The notes under the pieces were generated by a model. That model ran no database searches, was not told the origin of the DNA, and saw only the letters and a list, made by a program, of their open reading frames with translations. Below, piece after piece: positions 1 through 8,877 of a stretch of 64,000 nucleotides of DNA. Origin of the DNA: an uncultured Oscillospiraceae bacterium. GTDB taxonomy: Bacteria; Bacillota; Clostridia; Oscillospirales; Oscillospiraceae. The first letter of the stretch is position 1, and each line of letters opens with the position of its first letter. The stretch lies in contig CAKTQE010000007.1 in assembly GCA_934593275.1 (NCBI GenBank), positions 12,084 through 76,083 of the forward strand, written 5' to 3'. A program made the position numbers and the translations under genes.

Positions 1-18
1 CCCAGTTTTTACATTGAA

Positions 19-47
19 ATTATACCATAGAATGGGGAACGTAGCAA
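19..47 (-). promoter_or_regulatory. Divergent promoter reading off the left edge
   Basis: On the minus strand TTGCTA (42-47) and TATAAT (19-24) are separated by 17 bp, a good sigma-A promoter pointing out of the window. Its gene is not in view. Confidence 0.5.
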
Positions 48-154
48 GGAAAGTTTTGTGTAAATGTCGCACAAAAGCTGTTGCTTCTACTTGTGCTTTT
101 TTCACAAAGTTGTGCATAAACTGGAAAAAACACCAAAAATGCCCAAAAAACCAT

Positions 155-182
155 TTGACTTTATGGTCATTGCTGATATAAT
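155..182 (+). promoter_or_regulatory. Sigma-A promoter of the sugar importer/NahK operon
   Basis: TTGACT (155-160), a 16-bp spacer and TATAAT (177-182) lie 70 bp before the substrate-binding protein start. Bases 1-252 otherwise hold only AT-rich leader and this divergent promoter pair, with no gene. Confidence 0.65.
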
Positions 183-252
183 TTATTTATGCAAAGCAAA
201 TCCGCGGTACATCGGGTTTGCGACCCACCACAAAACAGGAGGAGAAAACAAA

Positions 253-1551
253 ATGAAAAAGTTCCTTTCCCTGCTTCTGGTCCTGACCATGGTGCTGGCT
301 CTGGCCGCCTGCGGTTCCAAGACGGAAGCCCCCGCTACCACCGCAGCTCCCGCAGCTGACGCTCCCGCTGCCGCTGCCCCCGCCGCTTCCGGTGACAAAG
401 TTACCGTGAAAGTTATCGCTGCCCAGTATGGCCAGAACACCCAGGCCTGGTGGGATGGCTTCGTGAAAGATTTTAACAACGACAATCCCGGCATCAACCT
501 GGTTGTTGACTGCGTTTCCTGGAACGACATTTACACCGTTGTCAACACCCGGATCGCCAACGGCGATGCACCCGACGTGCTGAACATTGACGTATTTGCG
601 GACTACCAGGCAGAAGATTTGCTGTTGCCCGCTAAGGACTATGTTTCCGAGGAAACCTACAATAAGATGTTCCCCTCTTTCCTGGAGCAGTCTAACATCG
701 ATGGCACCATCTGGGCCGTACCCGACCTGGCTTCTGCCCGTGCTATGTACTACAATAAGGACATCCTGGAAGAAGTTGGCGTAGAAGTTCCTGAGAACTG
801 GGATCAGCTGAAAGAAGTCTGCCAGAAAATCAAGGATTTCTACAAGGGCGACATTTACCCCTGGGGCATGGATATGACCACTGACGAAGGCCAGGCTTGC
901 TTTGCCTACTACACCTGGAACAACGGCGGCGGCTTTGTAGACGATGACGGCAACTGGATTCTGAACTGCGACCAGAACGTTGAAGCTATCGAGTTTGCCC
1001 TGGACCTCTACAAGAGCGGCTACACCAATACGGACCCCACCAACCAGAACCGTTACAATCTGCAGGATATGTTTGGTGCCGGTAAGATGGCCATGGTCAT
1101 CGGACCCAACTCCATTCCCACCTACCTGGAAGCTGGCGGCTACTCTGTGAACTTCGGCGTTGCTTCTATTCCCTCCAACGGAGACAACCCCTCTGTTTCT
1201 GCCGGTGTTATGGACCGCTTTATGTGCTTCCAGAAAGATGGACGTACTGAGCAGGAACTGGCTGCTATCACCACTTTCTTTGACTACTTCTACGAAGATC
1301 AACGCTACTCCGACTGGGTTCTGATGGAAGGCTTCCTGCCCGCCACCTCTACCGGTGCAGAGTTGGTCGCCAAGGCTGACCCCTCTATGTCTCCCTGGAT
1401 CGACATCGTAGCTTCCTCTAAGTTCTACCCCACCGCCAAGGCTGAGTGGGCCGATGTGAAGCAGGGAACCATTAAGGCCGAGCAGGATGCCCTGCTGGGT
1501 GCAGATGTCCGGGACGTTCTGGATGCTCTGCAGGCCGAAATTGCAGGCTGA
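253..1551 (+). CDS. Sugar ABC transporter substrate-binding lipoprotein
   Basis: Extracellular solute-binding protein of the carbohydrate family (SBP_bac_1 type), 432 residues, which captures a sugar outside the membrane and delivers it to the two permeases encoded next. The start is the ATG preceded by AGGAGG. It opens a lipoprotein signal with lipobox LAAC and Cys20, followed by an Ala/Pro/Thr-rich linker to about residue 50. The in-frame upstream extension lacks a signal and is not used. It is the first gene of an operon with MalF/MalG-type permeases, an N-acetylhexosamine kinase and a nucleotidyltransferase. That context suggests a GlcNAc- or GalNAc-containing disaccharide such as lacto-N-biose or galacto-N-biose. 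The ligand is inferred, not seen. No ATPase is encoded in the operon. Confidence 0.9.
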   Translation: MKKFLSLLLVLTMVLALAACGSKTEAPATTAAPAADAPAAAAPAASGDKVTVKVIAAQYGQNTQAWWDGFVKDFNNDNPGINLVVDCVSWNDIYTVVNTRIANGDAPDVLNIDVFADYQAEDLLLPAKDYVSEETYNKMFPSFLEQSNIDGTIWAVPDLASARAMYYNKDILEEVGVEVPENWDQLKEVCQKIKDFYKGDIYPWGMDMTTDEGQACFAYYTWNNGGGFVDDDGNWILNCDQNVEAIEFALDLYKSGYTNTDPTNQNRYNLQDMFGAGKMAMVIGPNSIPTYLEAGGYSVNFGVASIPSNGDNPSVSAGVMDRFMCFQKDGRTEQELAAITTFFDYFYEDQRYSDWVLMEGFLPATSTGAELVAKADPSMSPWIDIVASSKFYPTAKAEWADVKQGTIKAEQDALLGADVRDVLDALQAEIAG

Positions 1552-1573
1552 TCCCGCCGAATGATTATACACC

Positions 1574-1607
1574 AGCGGGCCGGAACCCAACAGGTCCGGC
1601 CCGCTTT
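1574..1607 (+). terminator. Intercistronic hairpin after the binding-protein gene
   Basis: AGCGGGCCGGA and TCCGGCCCGCT form an 11-bp stem followed by only a short T run. It lies between the binding protein and the permeases, so it probably limits read-through or stabilises the upstream mRNA, giving more binding protein than permease. Confidence 0.6.
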
Positions 1608-1729
1608 GGCGTACGATCCCTAAAGAAGTCCTGATAAAATCTCCAAGTCTTTCCTCAACTTGAGATTTCATCAGTGCTTCTTTGGCGGAAAATACGTTCC
1701 TTGACGTGATTTGATAAGGAGGTATTCCC

Positions 1730-2620
1730 TTGCGTAAACATCCCCGTACATTGCAAAAGCCATATGAGCCGTACTTGTGGATTCTGCCCAGCATGATTCT
1801 TATGGCCATTTTTATCATTGTCCCCATCGGATTTGTGTTCCGCATGTCTCTTTGTAAGGTGACCAAAACCGGTACCATTAAGGGCTTCAATGATTTTGCC
1901 AATTTCCAGAAAGTTCTCAACGGCACAGAATTTCCTCTGGTTTTGAAAAATACCATTGTATGGACCATTGCTGTAGTTGTAATTTCCACTGTTCTGGGTT
2001 TTATTCTGGCACTGCTTCTGAACAACAAGTTCAAGGGCCGTAAAATTGCCCGCGCGATTATCGTCTTCCCCTGGGCCACCACCCTGGTAGTTCAGGCCAG
2101 TGTGTGGAAATTCATCATTGACAAGGATTCCGGCGCATTGAACGTATTGCTGAAAACCCTGGGTATTATTCAGTACAACGTGAACTGGACGCCCTCTCCC
2201 GGTGCTTACTTTGCTTGGGAAATCGCCTGTGGTATTTTTGTTACGATTCCCTTTGTCTGCTTTACGGCCCTGTCCGGTCTGCAGAGCATTGACAATACCC
2301 TTTATGAAGCCGCTACTGTGGACGGTGCCAACTATTGGCAGAAGCTGTTTCACATCACCATGCCTTTGGTAAAGCCCAGCCTTACTGTTTCCACGGTTCT
2401 GAATATTATCTATGTATTCAATTCGTTCCCCATTGTCTGGACGATTTCCAGAGGCGACCCCGCCAACCGCACCGATACGCTTGTTACCTATTTGTATAAG
2501 CTTGCTTTCTACAACGGCAAGCAGGGCGAAGCCGCTGCTGTGTCCGTCATTGGATTTACCATCCTGCTAGTCTGCGCCACCACTTACATGATTTCCAGCT
2601 TGAAAAAGGAGGATGCGTAA
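1730..2620 (+). CDS. Sugar ABC transporter permease, MalF type
   Basis: Inner-membrane subunit of a CUT1-family sugar importer, 296 residues, with about six hydrophobic segments. The cytoplasmic EAA loop that docks the ATPase is clear at residues 193-200 (EAATVDGA), followed by a conserved ITMPLVKP. Translation appears to start at a TTG nine bases after AAGGAGG, and no ATG fits better. It is followed at once by the second permease, whose ribosome site lies inside this gene's last codons. It would form the heterodimeric channel with that permease and use the lipoprotein at 253-1551. The ATPase must come from elsewhere; the MsmK-type gene at 45.1-46.3 kb is the obvious candidate in this window. 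Confidence 0.92.
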   Translation: MRKHPRTLQKPYEPYLWILPSMILMAIFIIVPIGFVFRMSLCKVTKTGTIKGFNDFANFQKVLNGTEFPLVLKNTIVWTIAVVVISTVLGFILALLLNNKFKGRKIARAIIVFPWATTLVVQASVWKFIIDKDSGALNVLLKTLGIIQYNVNWTPSPGAYFAWEIACGIFVTIPFVCFTALSGLQSIDNTLYEAATVDGANYWQKLFHITMPLVKPSLTVSTVLNIIYVFNSFPIVWTISRGDPANRTDTLVTYLYKLAFYNGKQGEAAAVSVIGFTILLVCATTYMISSLKKEDA

Positions 2621-2621
2621 T

Positions 2622-3476
2622 ATGGGCAATGATTCTATCCATGTGAATTATAAAAAGCTCCTGTGCCGAATTTTGCTATACTTTGTAATCGTTTTGATTT
2701 GCCTGGTAACACTGTATCCTTACTTTGTCATGTTAACCACTTCTCTGAAAAGCCGTGCAGAAATATTCTCCAAAAACGGTACCGTTCTGGCTATAAATCC
2801 GCTATGGACGAACTATCTCGACATCTGGAAGCGGGCACCCATGGCAAAGTACATGCTGAACTCCGTGATGATCGCCGCCGGTTCTACTGCCATTGCCATG
2901 ATTTGCGGCATCCCTGCCGCCTATGCCCTGGCCCGTATGAAGTTCAAGGGGCAGACTGCTTTCCTGGGCTTTATCATCGTTTCTCAGATGTTCTCTCCGG
3001 TAGTCCTGCTGATCGGTATTTATAAGGTCATGCAGGTGCTGGGGCTGACCAACAGCTTGCTTGGATTGATTTTTATCAATGCGGCCTTTAACCAGGCCTT
3101 TACCATCTGGCTGCTTCGGGGTACCTTTATGAGCATTTCCGCGGAGATGGAACAGGCCGCTACCATTGACGGCTGCAACCGGCTCCAAGCCATGTTCCGG
3201 GTCTTGCTGCCCGTGGCTGCTCCTGGCATTGTCACCACCCTGATTTTTATTTTCATCAACGCCTGGAACGAGTATACCGTGTCTTTGTGCCTGATTTCTA
3301 CGGACACACTGAAGCCTTTGACCGTAGGTATCAATGTGTTCAACGGTTATGACATGATCGAGTGGCAGTATCTGTTTGCTGCATCCATCTTTGCCATTAT
3401 TCCTGTGGTGATTCTGTTCATGTCCATCGAAAAGAATCTGACCAGCGGCCTTGCCGCGGGCGGCGTAAAGGGCTAA
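2622..3476 (+). CDS. Sugar ABC transporter permease, MalG type
   Basis: Second membrane subunit of the CUT1-family importer, 284 residues, with six hydrophobic segments and the EAA loop at residues 177-185 (EQAATIDGC). An ATG at 2613 overlaps the preceding gene's end but sits directly against the AAGGAGG motif (2606-2612). The ATG at 2622 has normal spacing and begins a typical MalG N-terminus, so I use it. It works with the MalF-type permease before it. The gap to the kinase gene is about 110 bp. Confidence 0.92.
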   Translation: MGNDSIHVNYKKLLCRILLYFVIVLICLVTLYPYFVMLTTSLKSRAEIFSKNGTVLAINPLWTNYLDIWKRAPMAKYMLNSVMIAAGSTAIAMICGIPAAYALARMKFKGQTAFLGFIIVSQMFSPVVLLIGIYKVMQVLGLTNSLLGLIFINAAFNQAFTIWLLRGTFMSISAEMEQAATIDGCNRLQAMFRVLLPVAAPGIVTTLIFIFINAWNEYTVSLCLISTDTLKPLTVGINVFNGYDMIEWQYLFAASIFAIIPVVILFMSIEKNLTSGLAAGGVKG

Positions 3477-3585
3477 TATTCCCGAATGTCCCAATGGCCT
3501 CAGGGTGTTTTACAATGGAAACCCTGAATCCGTGTTTACAAACACGGAAAACTCTGGTATGCTTAGTGACGGAAAGGATGATATT

Positions 3586-4659
3586 ATGGAACCATTTTTG
3601 AAAGAAGTGCTGTCCCGGTTTCAGCTGGAGGGGAATAGCGTCTCCTGCGAGCGTTACGGCTGCGGACACATCAATGAAACCTATCTGGTGGTGCAGGACA
3701 CTGGCCGCCGGTATATTCTGCAGAAGCTCAGCAACCGGGCCTTCCCGGATATTGCGGGCTTGCAGGAGAACATCGCCGCTGTGACAGAGCATCTGCGAAC
3801 CAAGACCCAGAACCCCTACGGGGCCTTGACCCTGATTCCCACGGTGGAGGGGGCCACCTGGACCCATATGGGGGAAAACAGCGACTGGCGGGTGTATGAC
3901 TTTGTGGAGGGCAGTCTGTGCCTGCAAGCCCCGGAGTGTCCGGAGGACTTCTACCAGAGTGCCATTGCCTTTGGCACGTTCCAGCAGCAGCTGACCGATT
4001 TCCCGGCAGAGACCCTCCACGAGACCATCAAGAATTTCCACAACACCCCGGACCGGTACCGTCTGTTCCGGCAGGCCCTGGAAAAGGATGCCCTGGGCCG
4101 GGCCGCCTCTGTAAAGCCGGAAATCGATTTCGTTCTGGCCCATGAGGAGGTGGGCGGCAAGCTTACCGCCATGTGCAAGGCAGGACAGCTTCCTCTGCGG
4201 GTGACCCACAACGATACCAAGCTCAATAACGTCATGCTGGACGAAAAGACCCGGACCCCCCTGTGCGTCATCGACCTGGATACCACCATGCCGGGGCTAA
4301 GTGCCTACGACTTTGGTGACTCCATCCGCTTCGGTGCCGCCACCGCCGCTGAGGACGAAAAGAACCTGGACAAAATGACCATTGACCTGGATTTGTACCG
4401 GATTTTCACCCGGGGTTTCCTCACCGCTTGCCCGGGTCTTACCGACAACGAGCGGAAAGCCCTGCCTCTGGGCGCGCTGACTATGACATTGGAGTGCGGC
4501 GTCCGCTTCCTGACGGATTACCTGGACGGAGACCATTACTTTGGCATCCACTACCCGGAGCATAACCTGGACCGGGCGCGGACCCAGTTCAAGCTGGTTT
4601 CCGAAATGGAAAAGCACTGGGACGAAATGGCAAAAATCGTGGAAGAAGAAACAAAATAA
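3586..4659 (+). CDS. nahK: N-acetylhexosamine 1-kinase
   Basis: Predicted to phosphorylate the anomeric 1-OH of GlcNAc/GalNAc with ATP, giving the 1-phosphate. The protein has 357 residues, the usual NahK (LnpB) length, and the aminoglycoside-phosphotransferase fold. GHINETYLV lies near residue 28, the catalytic HNDTKLNN at 208-215, a metal-binding IDLD at 229-232, then FGDSIRFGA. Near the C-terminus LTDYLDGD and YPEHN match the bifidobacterial enzyme as I remember it. The start is the ATG after GGAAAGGATG; an upstream in-frame ATG lacks a ribosome site and homology. It lies between the sugar permeases and a nucleotidyltransferase, as in lacto-N-biose/galacto-N-biose pathways, but no phosphorylase gene is present here. 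Confidence 0.88.
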   Translation: MEPFLKEVLSRFQLEGNSVSCERYGCGHINETYLVVQDTGRRYILQKLSNRAFPDIAGLQENIAAVTEHLRTKTQNPYGALTLIPTVEGATWTHMGENSDWRVYDFVEGSLCLQAPECPEDFYQSAIAFGTFQQQLTDFPAETLHETIKNFHNTPDRYRLFRQALEKDALGRAASVKPEIDFVLAHEEVGGKLTAMCKAGQLPLRVTHNDTKLNNVMLDEKTRTPLCVIDLDTTMPGLSAYDFGDSIRFGAATAAEDEKNLDKMTIDLDLYRIFTRGFLTACPGLTDNERKALPLGALTMTLECGVRFLTDYLDGDHYFGIHYPEHNLDRARTQFKLVSEMEKHWDEMAKIVEEETK

Positions 4660-4671
4660 GGAGCGCGAATT

Positions 4672-5598
4672 ATGGAAAAACCGATTTTGGTGGTGATGGC
4701 CGCCGGTATGGGCAGCCGTTACGGCGGACTGAAACAGATCGACCCCGTGGGCAGCCAGGGGGAGGCCATTCTGGACTACTCTTTGTTCGATGCCCATGAG
4801 GCGGGCTTTGACACTGCGGTGATCATTATCAAAGAGGCCATTAAAAAGGACTTTATGGACACCGTAGGAGCCAGACTCCAAAAGGCCCCCATGGAGATCC
4901 GCTATGCCTACCAGGAGCTGGAAAAGCTGCCCCAGGGCTACACCGTCCCTGAGGGCCGCACCAAACCCTGGGGTACCTGCCACGCGGTGGTCTGCGCCCG
5001 GGAAGCCATTGGCAATGCCCCCTTTGCCGTCATCAACGCCGATGACTATTACGGCAAGGCCGCATTCCGGGAAATCTACAATTACCTCTCCGCCCAGGGC
5101 GATGACGAAAAGTACCGCTACTGCATGGTGGGCTACGAACTGGGCAAGACCGTCACCGACAACGGCTCCGTGGCCCGGGGCGTGTGCCAGGTGAATGGCG
5201 ACGGCTATCTGGAAAGCGTGGTGGAGCGGACCAAAATCGAAAAGTATGCCGGCGGCATCCGCTTTACCGAGGACGACGGCAAAACCTGGACCCCCCTGGG
5301 GGACAAGACCACCGTCTCCATGAACATGTGGGGCTTCACCCCCAGTTTCGCCGCCGAAAGCCAGGCCCGCTTCCCGGCATTCCTGGACAAGGCCCTGAAC
5401 GAAAACCCCATGAAAGGCGAATACTTCCTGCCCTCCACCGTCTCCGCCCTGCTCAGCGAAGACAAAGCCACCGTTAAAATGCTCTACTCCCCCGACAAAT
5501 GGTACGGCGTCACCTACGCCGCCGACAAGCCCGTGGTAGTAGAAGCCCTCAAGACCATGACCACCCAGGGAATGTACCCGGACGGATTGTGGAAATAA
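4672..5598 (+). CDS. Sugar-1-phosphate nucleotidyltransferase
   Basis: NTP-transferase fold protein of 308 residues that should join a sugar 1-phosphate to a nucleoside triphosphate, releasing pyrophosphate. The signature GMGSRYGGLKQ is at residues 12-22 and the metal-binding pair of aspartates is at 124-125 (NADDYYG). It begins 12 bp after nahK with GGAG upstream, so the two are surely co-transcribed. The likely substrate is the kinase product, GlcNAc-1-P or GalNAc-1-P, making a UDP-sugar. In bifidobacteria a UDP-glucose-hexose-1-phosphate uridylyltransferase does the related job, so this is an alternative route. Exact sugar and nucleotide are inferred from context. Confidence 0.85.
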   Translation: MEKPILVVMAAGMGSRYGGLKQIDPVGSQGEAILDYSLFDAHEAGFDTAVIIIKEAIKKDFMDTVGARLQKAPMEIRYAYQELEKLPQGYTVPEGRTKPWGTCHAVVCAREAIGNAPFAVINADDYYGKAAFREIYNYLSAQGDDEKYRYCMVGYELGKTVTDNGSVARGVCQVNGDGYLESVVERTKIEKYAGGIRFTEDDGKTWTPLGDKTTVSMNMWGFTPSFAAESQARFPAFLDKALNENPMKGEYFLPSTVSALLSEDKATVKMLYSPDKWYGVTYAADKPVVVEALKTMTTQGMYPDGLWK

Positions 5599-5602
5599 CG
5601 TC

Positions 5603-5630
5603 AAAAAACCGCCCTTCGGGGCGGTTTTTA
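5603..5630 (+). terminator. Terminator of the nahK operon
   Basis: Classic rho-independent terminator: an ACCGCCC/GGGCGGT stem with a TTCG loop, flanked by A and T runs. Confidence 0.9.
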
Positions 5631-5703
5631 GCGTTTCGGCTGCCAGGGGAAGAAGAACCACATGGCCGTTGACAAAACCCGGAAATTGGGGTATAGTATA
5701 GAT

Positions 5704-5796
5704 ACAAAGGGTGCCACCAGCAGGTCGGCTCCCCCAGTGTTGGGTTAAGAAGTAACCGCGTCTGTGGAAAGTTGGCGGTTACTTCTTATTTTTATG
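5704..5796 (+). ncRNA. Antisense RNA of toxin cassette copy 1
   Basis: Predicted short RNA from a near-perfect promoter, TTGACA (5669-5674), 17 bp, TATAGT (5692-5697). The transcript begins near 5704 and carries GGTGCCACCAGCAGG and CTCCCCC, both conserved in other copies. It ends in a stem of AGAAGTAACCGC with GCGGTTACTTCT and a T run. Its 3' part is antisense to the end of the small toxin-like gene on the minus strand, and the stem doubles as that gene's terminator and contains its stop codon. The layout resembles type I antitoxins such as RNAII of pAD1 par. Function is inferred. Confidence 0.7.
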
Positions 5797-5874
5797 ATCA
5801 AGGATCCCAATAATCAGGGTGATCAAAGCCACGAGGAATGAACAGAACTCAATAAGGTTCGCCCATGTAACCAA
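5779..5874 (-). CDS. Hol-Tox-like membrane peptide, copy 1
   Basis: A 31-residue peptide: MVTW start, hydrophobic core LIEFCSFLVALITLIIGIL, then basic tail DHKNKK. It resembles the small putative holin-like toxin family (Hol_Tox) with one membrane segment. At the position where other copies have ATG this copy has TTG, after AAGAAAGGGGGTGG. An in-frame GTG lies a few codons upstream. The weaker start may mean lower expression or decay. The ribosome site is paired in a conserved CCCCC/GGGGG hairpin. A minus-strand promoter (TTGCTT, 17 bp, TATGCT) lies near 5975-6003. Small size makes the call depend on conservation among copies. Confidence 0.65.
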   Translation of the reverse strand: MVTWANLIEFCSFLVALITLIIGILDHKNKK

Positions 5875-6029
5875 GTGTACCACCCCCTTTCTTAAAGAAC
5901 GGGGGCAAAAAGAAGTATACCCCCGGATAACATCTGGGGGAACCGCCTGCCGGGGCGCTGGTAGCACCATGGACAGCATAACATAAGAGCTGACAAAAAG
6001 CAAGCAAAATGCAAATAAACACCCCCGGA

Positions 6030-6842
6030 ATGACATGTCGGGGGGTGGTTCCATTCACCGGTACAGGTTGTATCCGGTAGGTGGCGGGCGGCAGATTGCC
6101 GATGGAATTGAGGTGTGATTGCCCCCGGCAATCAATTGATTTTGATTCGCTGCGCGAAGCACCACCCCTACGATACAATTTGTTGCAAATATCGTGTATT
6201 TTACGTATCTATCACTGTTTTGCATTTCCAAAAATGCGGAAAACGTGGTGCATTAATGTAGGGGCGGCAATCTGCCGCCCGCCACCTGCCGAATACAACC
6301 TGTGCGGGTGAATGGTATGACCCGATATACGGAACAATGTAGCGGCGATGATTCATCGCCACTCCAGCCCCGGCGAGGGGCTGGCACCGTGGCAGATACA
6401 ACCTGTTTGGTTGAATGGTACCACCCCCCGACATGTCATTCCGAGCGGAGTCGAGGAATCCACCCAAGTTGCAGATTTTACCTTGCGTTGGTACTTTCTG
6501 TTACGTGGTGGATTCCTCCACTCCGCTTGCGCTCAAGGCCTGAATGACAGACGTTTCTGGTTTGGCTGGTGCGGATACGAATGTACCACGATTCCGGCCC
6601 TCCGGGCCGGTTGGCGGCAGATTGCCGCCGCTACAGTGGGGGTACCGTCTTTTGAGTGGTACCATTCAACCACACAGGTTATACATCCCACGTGGCGGGC
6701 GGCAGGTTGTCGATGGAATTGAGGTGTGATTGCCCCCGGCAATCATTATATTTTGATTCGCTGCGCGGAGCAACCACCCCTACGGCAAAATTGTTACAAA
6801 TACCGTATATTGAACGTATCTGGCACCAATTTGTGCTTCAAA
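6030..6842. repeat. Repeat mosaic 1 (non-coding)
   Basis: No supportable gene. The stretch is built from short blocks found again at 17.75-18.58, 32.54-32.70 and 63.60-63.95 kb. One is a CATTCCGAGCGGAGTCGAGG block, in both orientations around 6434-6545. Another is a GTAGCGGCGGCAATCTGCCGCC palindrome. A third is the AGCCCCGGCGAGGGGCTGG hairpin. The last is a roughly 100-bp block with GATTGCCCCCGGCAATC and a run of AT-rich bases (6115-6235 and again 6725-6840). ORFs through it are not protein-like. Confidence 0.8.
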
Positions 6843-6843
6843 A

Positions 6844-6872
6844 ACTGTCAACTGTCCACTGTCAACTGTCAA
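6844..6872. repeat. CTGTCAA tandem repeat
   Basis: ACTGTCAACTGTCCACTG and further units of a 10-11 bp motif. The same motif, or its TTGACAATTG variant, recurs at 10702, 19998, 20101, 32717, 36439 and 63471, always between genes. Confidence 0.7.
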
Positions 6873-6873
6873 C

Positions 6874-6914
6874 TAAAAACCGGGAACCGCTATTTTGGGC
6901 GGTTCCCGGTTTGA
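6874..6914 (-). terminator. Terminator downstream of the HAD gene
   Basis: AAACCGGGAACCGC and GCGGTTCCCGGTTT form a long stem with A/T runs on both sides, placed just after the stop of the minus-strand HAD gene. It can work in both directions. Confidence 0.8.
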
Positions 6915-7691
6915 TTAAATCAGGCCGTGCTGTAGGCAGAATTCGTAGATGCCGTCCTGGGCTGCGGGGGCGCAGATGGCGTTGGCGATGGTTTTCAGCT
7001 GCTCAGAAGCGTTCCCCATGGCCACGCCGGTGCCGACGGCTTCCAGCATTTCGATGTCGTTGTTGCCATCTCCAAAGGCCATGGCATTCTCGGGGGACAG
7101 ATGGAAATGATGGAGTACCGCCCGGATTCCCGTGCCTTTTCCGCCGTTGGCGGGGATCACGTCTATCGCCCGGTCCCACCAGGCGGCGATTTTTGCTCCG
7201 GCCACACCCTCCAAGATGGCAGGATATTCCGGTTCCCGGCACCCAAGCATCAGTTGGTAGATGCTCTCCTGGCACAGCAAATCAAAATCCGGTGCTACCG
7301 GCAAAGTCAGATTTCCGATGGCGGCGTAGTCCGCCAAGTCCTTGTCCAGCCCGTTAGCTCCGATCCGGTCTTTGGTTGCCGCGGCTACGGGTCTTCCGAT
7401 GGAAGAAGCATTCCGGACGATCCGCGCCACCGCCTCCGGTGCAATGGGATTTTCGTATATAGGACCCTGCGCGTCATAGCAGTAGGAGCCGTTAAAGGTC
7501 AGAAAGGCGTCAAACTCCACGCCCTCAAACACAGGCACACAAATAGGGGCGCGGCCTGTGGCAATGCAGATTTTGATGCCCTTGTCCTTGAGCCGTCTCA
7601 GGGCTTCCAGCGTCTTTGGGGAGGGCTGCCTTGCCCCCATTTCCAGCAAGGTGCCGTCAATATCAAAGAAAATGATTTTAATGGGATTCAT
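6915..7691 (-). CDS. Cof-type HAD-superfamily phosphatase
   Basis: Cytosolic phosphatase of 258 residues, probably acting on sugar phosphates or other small phosphoesters. Motif I is DIDGT at residues 10-14 with nucleophile Asp10 and acid Asp12. A CIATGRAP motif follows near residue 44, and the C-terminal FGDGNNDIEML metal-binding motif is intact. The large insertion between them is the type II (Cof) cap. The start is the ATG after AAAGGAG, which overlaps the stop of the MFS gene by 4 bp (ATGA). Translation is therefore likely coupled, and the phosphatase may act on a product linked to the transporter's substrate. The substrate cannot be read from the sequence. Confidence 0.9.
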   Translation of the reverse strand: MNPIKIIFFDIDGTLLEMGARQPSPKTLEALRRLKDKGIKICIATGRAPICVPVFEGVEFDAFLTFNGSYCYDAQGPIYENPIAPEAVARIVRNASSIGRPVAAATKDRIGANGLDKDLADYAAIGNLTLPVAPDFDLLCQESIYQLMLGCREPEYPAILEGVAGAKIAAWWDRAIDVIPANGGKGTGIRAVLHHFHLSPENAMAFGDGNNDIEMLEAVGTGVAMGNASEQLKTIANAICAPAAQDGIYEFCLQHGLI

Positions 7692-8869
7692 TTGGAGATT
7701 TCTCCTTTCGGGGAAGATTTTGCAGTGGTGAAGAAAAGAATTCCTGTGCCGATGCCGGCCATCACCACACCGGCAGACAGCATGGCTCTTACCCCAAAAC
7801 CCAGTGCGATCCCACCGGCAAGATTTCCGGCAGAGCATCCAAGCGCATAGGCGGCGGCACTAAAAGCCTGCCCTTTGACCATGTCGGCAGGGCGAACCAT
7901 AGCCCCTGCGTAGGATACCTGGGTTGGATGCAGAAAGCCGTAGGAGGTCATGTGCAGCAGCTGAAGCAGATAAACAGCAGAAATGCTTTTGGCAACAAAG
8001 AGAAAACAGACGGCCCTTATGAGAAAGGTCACAGCGGAGATTCTCAGCAGTGCGGCATCACTGAGCCGGGCATGAATTCTGTCAAAGCAGAAAATCACCG
8101 GGGCGGTTACCAGGGAAGATAGAAACAGTGCCGTTCCCACATGGCTGCTGTTACCTCCGAAAGCACGAACAATAGCAATCATATAGTTTTCGGTCATAGC
8201 AAGAAACATCCCCAGAAAGGCAATCCCCAGGAGGGTCAGGCAGTAACGGGGATACTGCTGGAAAAACCGGAAAAGAGAGCAGCTGCCCTGAATTTCCTGG
8301 ATAGCAGGCTCCGGTTTTTGAAGTTTTGGGTAACCCAACAGGGAAAAAATGCAAAGGCTCCGGGTCAGAAGCAGAAGCAGGAGCATCCAGGTCATGCCCA
8401 GTTTTGCAATGACAAAGCCAAGCACCAGACTGGAAATGGCGGTTGCCGTAGAGCCAATGCCTCGGACCGCACCGTAGTTGACGGGATAGCCTGCCTGGTG
8501 GAAAGAAACACACAGAGCATTGAGCAGCGGAATCATCACATCGCTGCTCCACAGCCCCACCGTGTATAGAACGGCGATCAGAGATTGGGGGAGCTTCGGT
8601 ATCAGCAGCAAGCAAAAGCAGGAAAAACAGAGGATCGACAGGTGAAGCAGTATTTTTGTCAGAAGAAATCCCTTTGCCCGGTCAACACGGGCTGCCAAAA
8701 CCGGCTGGGCCAGACAGGAACCAATACCGGATAAGGCCAGCAGTACCCCCACTGTGCCGGAGGAAAGTCCCTGATTCAGCAGGTAGGTTGTTGCAAAGGC
8801 GGTAGTGCCGGAGTATGCTGCCCAGAAGGTAAACTGGGTAAGGCTGTATCGGGGTGTCAGATTTTTCAT
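7688..8869 (-). CDS. MFS transporter
   Basis: Major facilitator superfamily permease, 393 residues, about twelve hydrophobic segments, with an internal GVLLALSGIGSCLAQPVLAARVDR stretch typical of the loop between helices 2 and 3. Overall it resembles the MFS_1-like group (LacY/nucleoside-symporter branch). It is the middle gene of a minus-strand run: HD protein (8 bp upstream), this transporter, then the HAD phosphatase with overlapping start and stop. Substrate and direction are unknown; pairing with a phosphatase and an AraC regulator suggests a small sugar or related metabolite. Confidence 0.85.
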   Translation of the reverse strand: MKNLTPRYSLTQFTFWAAYSGTTAFATTYLLNQGLSSGTVGVLLALSGIGSCLAQPVLAARVDRAKGFLLTKILLHLSILCFSCFCLLLIPKLPQSLIAVLYTVGLWSSDVMIPLLNALCVSFHQAGYPVNYGAVRGIGSTATAISSLVLGFVIAKLGMTWMLLLLLLTRSLCIFSLLGYPKLQKPEPAIQEIQGSCSLFRFFQQYPRYCLTLLGIAFLGMFLAMTENYMIAIVRAFGGNSSHVGTALFLSSLVTAPVIFCFDRIHARLSDAALLRISAVTFLIRAVCFLFVAKSISAVYLLQLLHMTSYGFLHPTQVSYAGAMVRPADMVKGQAFSAAAYALGCSAGNLAGGIALGFGVRAMLSAGVVMAGIGTGILFFTTAKSSPKGEISK

Positions 8870-8877
8870 GGGACACC

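Noticed and set aside
187..2082. Long minus-strand ORF of 631 codons
   Set aside because: Antisense to a clear binding protein and permease; composition is low-complexity and there is no ribosome site.
5849..6178. Overlapping minus-strand ORFs upstream of toxin copy 1
   Set aside because: They start in repeat mosaic and only share or shift the frame of the 31-residue peptide; the peptide start is fixed by the other copies.
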